DNA of 64,000 nucleotides from Sipunculus nudus (Eukaryota > Annelida > Sipuncula > Golfingiida > Sipunculidae): assembly GCA_026874595.1 (NCBI GenBank), contig CM049307.1, forward strand, positions 77,788,643 to 77,852,642, in the 5' to 3' direction. The position numbers were made by a program, and so were the translations under genes. Positions 52,437-64,000 of the stretch are shown piece by piece (position 1 is the first letter of the stretch; each line of letters starts with the position of its first letter). A model generated the notes under the pieces. That model saw only the letters and a program-made list of their open reading frames with translations, did no database searches and was not told the origin of the DNA.

Positions 52437-52624
52437 CTATGAACCCATTACAATTAATGGCAAAACAATACTCCTACGGTTTGGAAGCTCCAGGTATTGT
52501 CCCCTTGTTTTAGCTTCTGGTTGTGATATTAGCATCAGGAGCATTATAAACATGGACAGTATAAAGAACCCTCCAGCAAAAATGAACACGGGATCATAAG
52601 TCATAGTGCTATCCCGAACATAAC
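52437..52624 (-). CDS. SLC16/MFS transporter-like gene, last exon
   Basis: Bounded by a TGCAG acceptor (at 52625-52629) and stop TAG at 52437-52439. It encodes GYVRDSTMTYDPVFIFAGGFFILS and onward: the loop and final transmembrane helix of a monocarboxylate-transporter-like protein, then a short polar tail. The first two bases complete a Gly codon begun in the previous exon, giving PLMG-YVRD, the family's usual junction between helices 11 and 12. Confidence 0.75.
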
Positions 52625-53140
52625 CTGCAATATACAAAAATAGAATCTGCACTGGCCATTTTGATAAAACGCATAGACCAAATAACCTTTAGACACAAGG
52701 AAATACTGGATGATACGTCATGGTACTCCTCCGAATAGTACTTGAAATAAAGAAAAAAATCCCTGTACTACGATTCTGATTACGATTGAAATACTTAAGT
52801 AAATATTATTTGTCAGAAAAAAAATTAGGAAATCATATCAAACATCAAAACAACATGACTGTGACATTTTCTTTATGTATAAAGTAGAATGCATCCCAAG
52901 TATTGGCATAATTATGTTTCAGGAAGTGTGTCTATATGAAAAATAATATAACGAGAAGTCAAAGTAAATACGGGTCAGAATGGCCGTTCATAAAGGTCAG
53001 ATTATATCTGATACATCAACATTAAAACAGTCACTTTCTAACATATGTCATCATGAAGCGGGTAGCTGCTTTTATTTAAAATGGTGATGCAACAAATGGT
53101 AACGCCTGATGAGTGGTAAATTTGTTATAATATTTCGTAC

Positions 53141-53266
53141 CCATGAGAGGTATATTCACCAGTAATGCCACCCCTTTTGTAACCATACTCAGACCGAATA
53201 ACCGAGTGATGACGTCAGAACCAAACCCGTCATAGAGCACCAGGAGCGTCATCACAATGTGTCCAC
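53141..53266 (-). CDS. SLC16/MFS transporter-like gene, penultimate exon
   Basis: A 126-base exon with an ACAG acceptor and a G|GTACGA donor. It encodes GHIVMTLLVLYDGFGSDVITRL and on to FGLSMVTKGVALLVNIPLMG, i.e. transmembrane helices 10-11. Phase 1 on both sides keeps the reading frame with its neighbours. Confidence 0.75.
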
Positions 53267-53588
53267 CTGTCAAATATTAGTGCAAACACTAGAGTTACAA
53301 TTATAATAACATCACAGCAAAGAGAACAACTTTGCAACAGATATAGTGATTAAACATCGCTCTGATGCCATATATACATATGTATATATTGCATTTCAAT
53401 TTTACATATTAAAATATATATTGAATACATGCTTTATATATCTATTTACCTAAACAATATTTGGTTATATTGTTATACGTTTTTGCAATCTAGCGCCCTG
53501 ATTAATTTTTTGTCTAACAGGATTTTACAGGAGTTTCTCTACTTGAAAAGTTTAATACCAAAATATAAAGCAAATCTGAAGTGCTTAC

Positions 53589-54329
53589 CTGAAGCAAACC
53601 CGTACATAGTAAGGGTAGTATATATGGACAAAAGACTTCCACATGCTGGTACCAAAAGAAGAGAGACACCAGTTAGACGGACACTTAAGATATTGAGATG
53701 GAGGTGGCATTCACTAAATAAAGGGAAATTCCCAATCAGCCCGAATGCGAGTCTCCCCACCAAACTTCCAATTCCAGTAAACGAGACGAACCATTTTGTG
53801 TCGTCATATGAAAATCCCATGTCGGTGCCTTTGGCTGGCGCAAATGTATCCGTGACCGGAAAACCTAGGTAGGCGATAAAGAGAGCCAATAGATATAATG
53901 TAAAGTGAAGATTTTTTATCAGTTTGAAATCAAAAGATTCTCCCAAGGTTGTTAGCAGTTTTTCAGATATACCAGGTTTCATATCTAAATTGTAATGACC
54001 AAATGTTGACGTCACTCCCGGGCAATGGTCCAATCTGTGACTTTGATTTTTGATCTTGTGATTTTCCTTTTGTTCCTTATTGCTTCGCTTTGTCGATACA
54101 GGGCGGATCAGTAACCACAACCATGTGAATTGTAGAGCGATTCCCGATTCGATCATAATGCATCCCCTCCATGAAAATGTATTTGAAAGATTTCGGACCA
54201 GTGGACTCATGGCAAACATACCAAGTGCGGACCCGGCGTAATATATCCCCGTTGCTAGGGAACGTCTCTTATCGAAGTATATCGGTATGGCTACACTACC
54301 TGAAACGTACATAAATCCGTAACCGACAC
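53589..54329 (-). CDS. SLC16/MFS transporter-like gene, central exon
   Basis: A 741-base exon with acceptor TTGTAG|GTGTC and donor CAG|GTAAGC. It encodes GVGYGFMYVSGSVAIPIYF, DKRRSLATGIYYAGSALGMF (the RxxATGIxxxGSxxG signature), the Lys-rich cytoplasmic loop (KRSNKEQKENHKIKNQ) and helices 7-10. SLC16 proteins move monocarboxylates or related solutes across the plasma membrane, usually with protons. The substrate cannot be told from sequence. The frame is intact, so the gene appears functional. Confidence 0.85.
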
Positions 54330-56288
54330 CTACAATTAAATAACAGTATGTATGTAAGTAAATATTTCGCTTTGCATTTTGCATATTCATTTAAAAGTCA
54401 GTAGCACTACTACTTTAAGACGAAAGCTGTTGTGCTAAGCCTCAGTCAAACCTTAGCTGATATCACCTTCGACTTCAACCGGCCGCAAGAAACAAGTGGT
54501 GTTGGCGACTGAGGGCCACAGTTACGGCCACATTAGAATCAGTCTATCGCAGGTACATCGCACCACCATCAATGACTACCTGCGACTTGACTTTTGACTG
54601 TTTTTTCGGTCACACGAAAATTTACTGCACGTAAAGATATTTTAGAATTATCAATGAATGCCCATGACCAGGCTGGTTGAAGTGATGTTTCTGTGCAGAA
54701 TCATAAAGCTTTTAATGACCAACTTTCCACCTGCAATCGTTAACGACCACAAGCGATTGACGCCTAATTTCGACCGACAAAGCTTAACTATTATGCAACC
54801 ATCGAGTTGATAAATCTTGATATTTGCTTGGATTCATAATTCCAACTCCTTCAAACCCTTGAGCACGTGGAAAAGCTTACTTTAGATAATAATTCACATG
54901 TATTAGTCCGAGAGCATGAGGGGCTAACCTTAGCCTTTCCTATATATATGCCTATACTTTAGTTTTAAGGATCTTGCCATTGGTTATAGGATGTTATCAT
55001 TTAATAAAGTGGGACTCATTAGTGGTTTGTGCTATTTTATGAACATAACAACTAAAGATTTCGTAACCCATTTTAGGGATAGAGGAATTGAAAATGACCG
55101 TAACTACATGAATCTTTAATTTAAAATAACAAAGTAGCTATCATATTGTTGAATGTTTTTCTTAGCCCGTACATCTGGCATATACAATGTGTAAATAAGG
55201 ACAGCATTGAGGTCACAGAATTTAAACGTCCATGATATTTCCGTAGAAAGTTTAGAGCCGGGGGAGAGAGAATAAAAAATTCCAGCGGACATGGAAGAGT
55301 TTGAGTCAGTTTGTGGACCTTTCCGATAATGGCAGAATTATTAGATCTTCTTCGAAATAAGTAACGGATTTTATACAATCTTCAGCTTGCCTTTGGCACA
55401 ATTACGAGAACTTCACTTTTGGATTACAACAGGTTGTTTTCGGGAAAACATTAGACTATTATTCTCTGAGAAGATTCATGTGAACTGTTCATCTAGATTA
55501 TGTGTTTTACAGGACTTGTTGAGCTATGACAGTGGTGGTATCAAGAAAAGCCTAGGATCCGGACACTCTGGTACTGTACACTTTATTTATTGATTTACTG
55601 TTATACCGTTGTTATACTGTGTAATTGTATTGCTTTAGTGTATTGTAATGTTAGGATTGTTTTAAGTAAAAATTTAAATTATTTGTTAACAAAAAAAAAA
55701 CACTGACTTCTTTATTCATTCCCCTAGACATTTCATGCTGCCTAGTGTTACAGAATCTGATTTTTATTTATCTCCGTAACAAAATTTATGCACGTCACGA
55801 CTACGTGATCTTTTGTTAATAGGTTCCGTAACAGTATACATGTCATTAGTGTTTTACAATGTTGAAACAGTCATTGAGTGAATTCGGAGCGAAGCAGGCG
55901 AGGCGTGACTGGGGTAAACTTATAAATGGCGGGGGGTAATAGGTCATAGGGTCTCGATAAACTCGAGAAAATCAGAATTCAGGCCTGTCACCAGCCATAG
56001 GGTGTGATATTATTGGTTCCAAAATGTGAGGGGAGAGTAATAATCTTAATTGATGCCCAAACATTACCTGCTGAGCTGACAATTATTATTGCTTGGTCAG
56101 GAATTGTAAATCTGGATCTCATTACCTTTTAACCCCTGCTGACCTCAATACTGCCCATATTTACATATTGTATATATTATCTGAACGGTCGTAGTAAAAG
56201 CAATAATTTGGTATTTTGGTTTTCTTGATTAAACGATTAAAGAGTTATGGTTTATAATTTTATCACAACAGGTTATGAATGCCCATAC
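54330..56288. other. Intron of the transporter-like gene
   Basis: This is the interval between the two upstream visible exons. ORFs inside (for example 55387-55593) are short and unsupported. I recognise no repeat. Confidence 0.5.
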
Positions 56289-56432
56289 CTACAACTCCGC
56301 CGTATGTCACCGTGAACACGTCAAGACTCGGAGCAAGATAGGACATGATGAGGCCTCCAGCAGACACAAGGCCTCCAATGAATCCTGCAGAACGCAGTCC
56401 GAAAATCTTTGACAAGGCACTGGTGAACAATG
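56289..56432 (-). CDS. SLC16/MFS transporter-like gene, upstream exon
   Basis: A 144-base exon with acceptor TTCTAG and donor GTAG|GTATGG. It encodes FTSALSKIFGLRSAGFIGG, GLVSAGGLIMSYLAPSLDVF and TVTYGGVV, matching helices 2-4 of monocarboxylate transporters and splicing in frame to GVGYGFMY. The first exon(s), with helix 1 and its usual DGGWGW-type motif, were not found between here and the right edge and probably lie beyond it. Confidence 0.8.
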
Positions 56433-56567
56433 CTAGAAAATATATTTTGAAAAAAAGCAGTGCAACAGATATAGTAAAAGATGACTGGGAGGTATCACCC
56501 TATTAATTTTCTTAGAGTTACAACATTTCAAGTATTGTAGATGTCACCCGATACGCGTTGCTCCTTA

Positions 56568-59500
56568 CTGGTGCCCTAGGAAAAAGGCTGCCCTTTACCA
56601 AGGGACGGACCGGGTCGCCTTTGGTTTAATGTAGTAAAGTAGGGATGGTGCGGGTTTTTGATGCACTCAGGTACACAACAGAACACGAGGCAGTAGCCAA
56701 GCAAAAAAGCTTTTATATTAATAGCACAATTACGGAATTCCAAACCACCTACCAGATAGGGTTCTAGGCATATGATGCTCCAGTGCACATTTAATACATA
56801 AAAAAAAACAGTTCCTACTATCTACAGAGTCCTAATTTGGCAATACTAGTTCTTGACTTGCGGCACTTGACCCCAACTAGCGCCACTAGACCGAAACTGG
56901 CAGCATTGGAGTCCAACCGGCGGGACTAAATACTTACTTCATGCAGTGGACTTCGACTCGCGGTACTGGACCCAACTGTTGGCATTGGTCCTCAACAGGC
57001 GGTACTGGCGCCTGTATCTCGAAGCCCTCTTTAAAATTACGAGAGGTTTACGGGCTCGTTAACATTAACGGGTGTATCTCGAAAGCATCGTTAAGTTAAA
57101 CTGAACGCACTACCTACAAAAAAGTAGGCATACAAAATTAGACTTTAGTAAAAATCATGTATAAACTATATCTATAAAAGATACATGATAATATAAAATA
57201 TACATTTATTTAATTTCATGTTAAAAATGTACATTGGACTCGGGTTCGGACTTGTACTCGGCTTCCAAGTGATTCGGACTCGAAGAAGGTCGACTTGGAC
57301 TCGAAACTCAAGGATATTGACTCGTATACGGACTCGAGTAGCCTGGATTCGGACTTGAACACGGATGGTGTGAACTCGACTACATCACTGTTTCTGTGTA
57401 GTTTGCTCTTCAGTTTCAAGTCTTATAGTATTCATATTATCTTCCAATATGAATACCTTATAATATGAAAAATTAAAAAAAGGCTACTGAATCCCTCTAA
57501 ACATTTAAGCAAAAATGCCTTTTTCTTTTTCTAATCTATTGGCAGTCAGATTATAAAATATTGTTCGATTCTTGATGTGCCATAATGAAAATGGTATGAA
57601 ACACTAGATCGCACACCCCAACTGAATAAAAGATAATAATCCTACTGGATCCACCACTTTATCCAGTGGATGCTTACATGGTCAATCTCTCTATAACGTT
57701 TCGTTTACATAAAGCAGTTTATCTTAAAAACAGCAAACAGACGAGAGAAAGTTGAAAAAAATAACCTCATTCGCTAAGGTAATAAAAATATTAAATTATA
57801 TGAAAGTCTCTGTATGACTTAGCGGATCTTTCATAGCTGTGAAACCTAAAATTGTATACATGATACGGACATGTCGCTCTTTGTAATGCAACTCCTTATC
57901 ATTCATATACAGGGCGATAAAGTCTCTCCATGCAGGTATGGGTCACCTAGTATAGTTTACCCTAAGAACCTATGTTTATAGGAAATGTGATTCAATCCTT
58001 TCTGTGAACCCCTGAAATGCGATCAGTATATCAAGGTTATAAAACCTAAGGCCTTATATACATCTTTGATGGAAATGCCTTCCTTTTGTGCAGGATCATG
58101 CGACGTGACTAGTACAATGGATCATGACTAGATGTGTCAAAGATTACAATAATACACCAAACGCGTAAAACTCTAGTTGACAGTTGACACGTACACGAAC
58201 GAATCGAAAAAAGTGACAATTCCCTTCACTAGAAGAGAATATTAATATATCCTGTCTTGGTGATAGTTTTTGGAAACAAGTCCAAAGATGAAAGAGTTTA
58301 AGTTTAATTAAAAAGATATATATATATAAATATGTATATACATATATAAATATATATAATCCTTATGTCACTGCTTTTCTGTTAAACCCATCAATTTAAA
58401 AAAAAATAGCTAAAAGTTCATTAACTAATATCGTTTACTCAACAATAATTTTCATTATATTTTTATTTAAAAATTACATTTTTTACCAAACTATTTAATA
58501 TTATATTAACATATACATAACTTTATATATTTGTATTAATTTATTATCGTACAAACAGAATTAATATTTCCCAAACATTATAATTGAAATTAAAATATTT
58601 ATAGAATATCAGCATATTAAACGGTTGTTCTTTATTTGATTACCATTAATATATGTTTATATATATAGTGGGGTTGGTCAAATATTATACGTTACGAGGA
58701 TAACCAATAGAATGATAATATATTACCCATCAGGTATATTTTAATTGAAGAGAAATATTCTATCTTGGGGTACATGTTCATTAAGATGGTGCATCCCTCG
58801 GTGATTTCCCTTTATTCAATTGTTGATTTAGCCAAGTTTGTAAAAAAAACGAAACGTTTGTATATATATATGTTAAAAACTAAGAGTAAAGCCTAAATCA
58901 GAAATACAGACATTGTGGACCAGTTCCGAAAGTTAAAGATTTTTCAAGGCTTTTCTGATCAATTGGTATATGCGATTTTGGGATATGTGCGGAGTTTAGA
59001 AAGAAAAATTAAATATTAAAACACAATACTCTGGGATAACACTAAAAAAATTCAAATTAACACAGAACCCGAATTAATAATTTAAAACCATTGGAGAAAA
59101 CATGAAGGGAACCTGTAATGTTTAATATGTCATATCTATAAAAATAGAAAATTTGAAATACAGATAATTGTAATATGTGTAGATTTTCAAATATTTTAAG
59201 TTAAAATTTTGTCAGTATTGTTAGTCATTTCATACGCCCTAATACTTATATTAAGCACGGTTATCACATGATTATTGAATTTGTCATTGATATGCAGCTT
59301 TAACCAAAGATCACTTACGATTTTACATATACTAATAATAAACCAAGCTCACCAGTCATTGTTAATTGTTTTTGTGTACCAGACCGAGCAGATTTATTTT
59401 AAACAAAACTTTTTATCATTAAAACTTACTTGAAGCAAATTATTTCAAGGCAAATATATTTAATTTTTTTTAAAAAGTAGAGACAACATTTGCAACATGG

Positions 59501-61265
59501 TTTTAGGCTGTTTAGTAGGTTTAATTAATATTTAGAATAATGCCTATAGGATTTAACAGAAAATGAATATTATATATATACCCATACTTGAAGATTTATT
59601 TCAACCTTTATGATATTTTCTTTTAAATATTAAAAGATAAAGCTGGATTAATCAAATGCTTTTAATAGGACCAAAATGTGTACAGTGGATGTTTTACTGC
59701 ATGATTAAACACAAAACGTTGTATCGACATTGAAAATGAATGTATTTTCATATGTTTAAAATTTGATTTTTTTATTGAATACATCACATTAAACAACACA
59801 TGGACAGTACCATATAATGAACATCTGAACCATGTATACACATAACAAACAAACACACTACACGAAAACATATACATTGACAATGCACAGAAACATAATC
59901 CAGTAAGGCGATATACCTATACAGTACAGAGACAATCTTATGTAGAGGCTTGATTATGGCCTAGTATAGTTTTGTTACTTAATCTTTATATTCTTTGTTT
60001 AAAATTTGAATAAAAAAATAAATTGTTGTAGTCCAATCTTGTGGAGATAAATCAAGCGCATTTCTCTAAATAACTCTGACGTGCTATATTTGCATAAATG
60101 TGAAAATCGGCTACTAATATAACGTAATAAGCTATACTCTATGTTATTTTTTTTTAATATTAAAATTTATAGCCGCTCTAAAAATATCCCAGATATCAGC
60201 GGGTTTGGAATATGTCGTTCTACAGAATCTGGCGCATCGAACGACACTATGTTCAGGTTTTTATCATTTTTCGAAGTCGACCATCCTAAGCTACTGCGTG
60301 TGTTCAGACGTGAGGTTGCCATCGAAAATGCTATATTTAGAAACATAAGACCGTCTTTTTGGGAGGATGTGTGAAAATTAGGATAACGAGGGACTCCCTG
60401 TAGTCCGTGTACCCACAGATAACAATACCATAACGATGTCGCTAGAGAATTCTAACGAGGACTTAACCTGGGCCTGACAGGTGCTTCGAGATACGACCGT
60501 TAACTTCTCGCTAAACCCCTCGTTATCATCTGGTTAAACTCTCGTTAAGGGGGTTTTAACGAGAGCTTCGAGATACAGGCCCCAGACCTAACAGGAGGAT
60601 GCCTGGCTTCTGGAAACCGAAGACTGAATCCAGTGACCACTCTGTGTGTGGGACCGGTATAAATGCCATACTACCCTGAAGACTCATCTATACCCGTAAG
60701 TCTTATACAATCCGGGAACCCGTTTTGCTACTGGGGGACATCTTTTTTCATGATCACCCTGAATACTTAGTATAGGCTTTGGACACTATCCCCTGCTATG
60801 CGCTCAAAATAACTTTGGCATATGAAACACCGGGGACCCCTATTGAATATCTCTGCTGTCACACAACAGAATAACACTGGCCGGCGAACTGACTCTGCTT
60901 TCAACACATACAAAGATACAGCTTATAACCAACCGAGCTATTCTGGTGCCCTTTTGATTTGTGAAGTGTGAACAATTATTGTTCTTATGATCGTCAACCT
61001 GAATGGAACAGTAATTTATTAAGAAATAAAGAGCATATTATCCGACCACAATTTGCTGTTGTATATCAGTTGAGTTCCATTACAAATATAACAAATAGCC
61101 CTGCAAGTTCTTCAAATGGATTCACAAACGATTTCTGCATAATTGACGCTGCAAAAGCAACTTTGAAAAATTATAATAAATTTAAAGAAGTGTTTTTGAG
61201 AAATATTGAAAATGCCTCCCTTAGGACACACTTAGCATCGTTCCCTACGATGCCATCGGTCCTCT
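56568..61265 (+). repeat. Dispersed repeat, copy 2, split by an insertion
   Basis: The first part, 56568-57006, holds the GGTGCCCTAGGAAAAAGGCT start and the GGCGGCACTGGAC-type minisatellite. The second part, about 60586-61265, holds the GGCTTCTGGAAACCGAAGACTG block through to the CTTAGGACACACTTAGCATCG end. Copy 3 (62655-63755) carries the two parts contiguously, which defines the insertion between them. Confidence 0.75.
57007..60585. mobile_element. TIR element (~3.6 kb) inserted in dispersed repeat copy 2
   Basis: Termini are inverted: GGCGCCTGTATCTCGAAGCC at the left and its relative CTTCGAGATACAGGCCCC at the right, with similarity continuing for about 80 bases (CGTTAA- and TATCTCGAAG-containing). 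The interior is AT-rich, has a degenerate GGACTCGA-type repeat near 57235-57385, and shows no transposase, so it is non-autonomous. The exact target duplication is not resolvable by eye. Confidence 0.65.
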
Positions 61266-62060
61266 GACCTACATCGGTCTTTCTGCAATCTGTTATTATG
61301 TGACCTACAAGGTAGCCTATTTTACAGGCCTCCGTGTGGATCTGTGAAACGTTTAGCTTCTTTCTGCATTTCCCTAATCGAGCTCCACTTCTTCCACTTT
61401 TAAAAGATTTTAGACCCTTGTTGCGGCAATTAATCAATTTCTCTTTTAGCAGTAAATCCCCGATGGCCGAAAACCCTTTTCTGTACCAAACAATTTAATC
61501 CATTTGTCCATGAATCCGCTGAGCCTAACGGGTAATTGACTAGGAGTCTCGCCGCGCTCGGGCATACTCGACCTAGATAATCCGAGGAATTCATCCTCTG
61601 TCACCCTATATCCCTTCAATAGGGCTAACTTAAAACCATCGTAATACGATGCATCCGCTGTCGACAGCAGCGAAATAATACTCGGGTATTTGCTCTTTAA
61701 CAATGAACTGAGGTTGAACGCTCACCTACTCGCGTATAGTCTTGGCTCAGTGCTTATCTCACGAATCTCTCGAGTTATGCATGGATCCTACCGATCGATT
61801 TTTAAAAGTGCGGGAATGTACTGCCGGAAACAGAACACGTGCAGCCTCTTCTGCTGCTTGCATACTCAAAGCGACCTTCAAGCTTCTTAACTCTAACTCG
61901 TTCACACGAGCCTCCCGCTCTCTATTCTGCTCTCTGTTATGTATTCTAACTCGTGCTCACGAGCCCTAGCACGCTCATCTCGTTCCTGCGCGGCCTGTTT
62001 TCTAGCCTCAGCCATCTTGCTATGAGCAAACGTCTGTAAATCCTCCCCTGTATAACCAAT
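61171..62060 (-). pseudogene. Degenerate gypsy-like gag
   Basis: On the minus strand, MAEARKQAAQERDERARARE (about 62015) begins a charged coiled-coil N-terminus. Then comes the ORF at 61446-61703 with GFKLALLKGYRVTEDEF and GETPSQLPVRLSGFMDKW, the gag core typical of invertebrate gypsy elements. A decayed CxxxGHxxxxC zinc knuckle (KIGYLVGHIITDC) follows at about 61300. Frameshifts separate the parts. No LTR or pol is seen. Confidence 0.65.
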
Positions 62061-62654
62061 CGCCTTACCACAGTCTATGGCTGCGACTGCACTTTATGCT
62101 ACCCTTAAACATACCGTGACACTACACTTACTAACGGACACGAACAATTAGGGGTACACGGACCTTAAAACACCAGAAAATCACGGCACTATTCGATGAC
62201 CGGCAGAGCAAACGTTTGTTAAATCTGGGCGATAAAACAAAGGGAGGGGGATAAAACCTCTGTGGTCGCAGTAACCTGACACTGCATGATGCAGTGGCCA
62301 GGGTCACCCGACACTGCAGAATACCAATACCTAAGCCGTATACTTAACCTACTAAAAGAGAAGCTGTGGGCCCTTTACAATTTTCCTGTTACAAGTTAAT
62401 GATAGATTCTTAATTACTCAAAATTGCCGTTACACAAACCGTAACGCCGGTTTTACCAACGTATACAGGTCAAACGCCAGCTGTGTTCTACACCCAAACG
62501 ATGGCTATACTAACGTGCACAGGTTACGGTCGTTGCATTTCTGAATACAAACACGCGAGTAAGCACCTAGTTCCCTTAAATATACTTATTTTTTTATACC
62601 CTAAACCTCCCGGGTGTGGGCAACAATCATGGTCAACTGTTAAGCATTGCCCCT

Positions 62655-63755
62655 ACCGGTGCCCTAGGAAAAAGGCTGCCCTTTACCAAGTGTCGGACCT
62701 GATCGCCTTTTATTTAATGTTGTAAAGTAGATATGATGTGGGTTTTTTAATATGCACTCCCAACACCAGCACCAAGGTACACAACAAAACACAAGGCAGT
62801 GGCTAAGCAACACAGATTATACATTATCAACAAAATTACAGAATTCCAATCCACCTTACCATATAGGGCTCCCAGCCTTCTACGCCCCAGTCCACATTAA
62901 ATACACTGGCTGCGCATAAAATAAAAAACAATTCAAGTTATCTACAGTCCTAAACTTGCAATACAAGTCCCCGACTGTCGGCCCTGATACCCGACTGGCG
63001 GCACTGGACCGAAACTGGCAGCACCGGGCCCTTACTGTTGGCACTGGTCCTGGACTAGCGGTACTAGACCCCAACTGACGGATGGCTGGCTTCTGGACCC
63101 GAAGACTGATCAGATGACCACTGCGTATGCGAACTTTATAAATACCTAACTATCCTGCAGGCTTATCTATATTCATATGTCTCATACAATGTGTGGAACC
63201 CTTTTTTCTACTGGGGCTCATCTATACTCATGAGCACGCTGAATACTTAGGAGACTGGGAACAATACCCCGCTATTTGCTCAAAATAACAATGGCATAAC
63301 TAACAAGGAGACCTTAACTGGATACACCAAAGTCACACGACACAAGAACACTTTGCCGGCGAACCGTCTCTCCTTTCAACACAGCAGCAGCAGAGATACA
63401 GCAAAACCAAGGAATTACATAAAGATAGGTCAAACATGCGCGTATGACACAAGCCACTTTGTGACACTATGGTGATTATTATTACAATGTTTACAACGAT
63501 TGTTATTATTATTACAATGTTCGTCAATATAAATGGAAAAGTACCTTATTTAAACATTACAAGCATTTATTCCGTTCACAATCTGCTGTTGTATATCAGT
63601 CTAGTTTTATTATAGCCTAAGTATTACCAAATTGCCCTGCATTTTTGTTATATTTGACGCTGCAAGGGCAACTTTAAAAAAAAATGGTTAATGTAATTTA
63701 TTTTTAAATATGGAAACTGATTCCCTTAGGACATATTTGGCATCATTCCCGGCGG
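62655..63755 (+). repeat. Dispersed repeat, copy 3 (uninterrupted)
   Basis: A contiguous copy about 1.1 kb long: GGTGCCCTAGGAAAAAGGCT start, GGCAGTGGCTAAGCAA, a degenerate minisatellite of GGCGGCACTGGACC-type units (about 62960-63085), GGCTTCTGGACCCGAAGACTG, GCCGGCGAACCGTCTC and a final CCCTTAGGACATATTTGGCATC. No coding capacity is apparent, so the family is probably non-autonomous. Confidence 0.75.
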
Positions 63756-64000
63756 TTCAAGGGCAAAATCGTGTATAGCCGAGGCTTTACAACATAGGAG
63801 TTCCGTGACTAAGTTTGGGTTGGACGACTATGAAATAAAATATAGATAAAAACGTGATGCTCGTGATTGTCAAACAGAGACAGTTTTCTCCGAGTCCAAA
63901 TGACATTGCCGCCCCGATCCAAATAAGATGGAGACCATTTTCAGGATACTATCAAAGTTACACCCGCAGGATACAAGTAGGACACAAATATAAATCTGCC

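Overview
The window joins two very different DNAs. Positions 1 to about 24,750 are GC-balanced, gene-dense and intronless. Their genes have compact RNA polymerase II signals: strong TATA boxes about 50-150 bases before the ATG, good Kozak contexts, and AATAAA signals at or overlapping stop codons. Positions from about 24,750 to 64,000 are AT-rich, gene-poor animal DNA with long (AT)n tracts, retroelement relics, a tRNA-derived SINE, nested transposons and one intron-containing solute-carrier gene. The best explanation is a large nuclear-replicating DNA virus, most like a herpesvirus of molluscs (malacoherpesvirus), integrated in an invertebrate genome that is probably a mollusc or other lophotrochozoan. 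No hallmark virus gene (polymerase, terminase, capsid) is recognisable here, so the lineage is inferred from layout and gene style. A chimeric assembly is the main alternative.

Virus-like part. An EGF-repeat secreted or surface protein runs off the left edge (1-1713 +) and converges on a 1083-residue coiled-coil protein (1888-5139 -). Three consecutive minus-strand genes (5657-6451, 6840-7979, 8449-9585) encode ankyrin proteins with the repeat layout of IkappaB/Cactus, and kappaB-like sites lie upstream of two of them. Next come a small basic/coiled-coil protein (9909-10376 +), two Cys/His-rich proteins (10941-11723 -, 11850-12401 -), and a coiled-coil protein with Lys/Ala repeats (12603-13553 -). 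A head-to-head gene pair (13789-14328 - and 14942-15499 +) has homologous promoters and N-termini. The pair is associated with 129-130 bp repeats in inverted orientation. Positions 16,665-19,675 form a large imperfect palindrome with a core of GC-rich repeats (about 106 bp, in 211 bp superunits) that reverse orientation at about 17,864. Beyond it lie a 91-residue unknown gene (20609-20884 +) and two tandem paralogues of a secreted Ig-like plus fibronectin III protein (21313-22137, 22725-23561 +).

How the virus-like genes may work together. Many products look like host-interaction factors rather than replication proteins: IkappaB-like NF-kappaB regulators, secreted receptor-like decoys, an EGF scavenger-receptor-like protein, and a PPxY-bearing protein. 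The segment resembles an accessory end of a large viral genome next to an inverted repeat.

Host part. The region holds an inactivated L1-like LINE (32.9-35.3 kb -), two relics of a second LINE family in opposite orientations (36.7-38.4 kb - and 48.3-50.2 kb +), a CR1/jockey-type relic (42.3-43.3 kb +), a probable LTR with TGTAGC...GCTACA ends (45.3 kb) and a SINE (51.7 kb). Four exons of a monocarboxylate-transporter-like (SLC16/MFS) gene lie on the minus strand (52.4-56.4 kb). A dispersed repeat occurs in three copies, one split by a TIR element of about 3.6 kb. A degenerate gypsy-like gag lies at 61.2-62.1 kb. The remaining host intervals hold nothing I can support as a gene.
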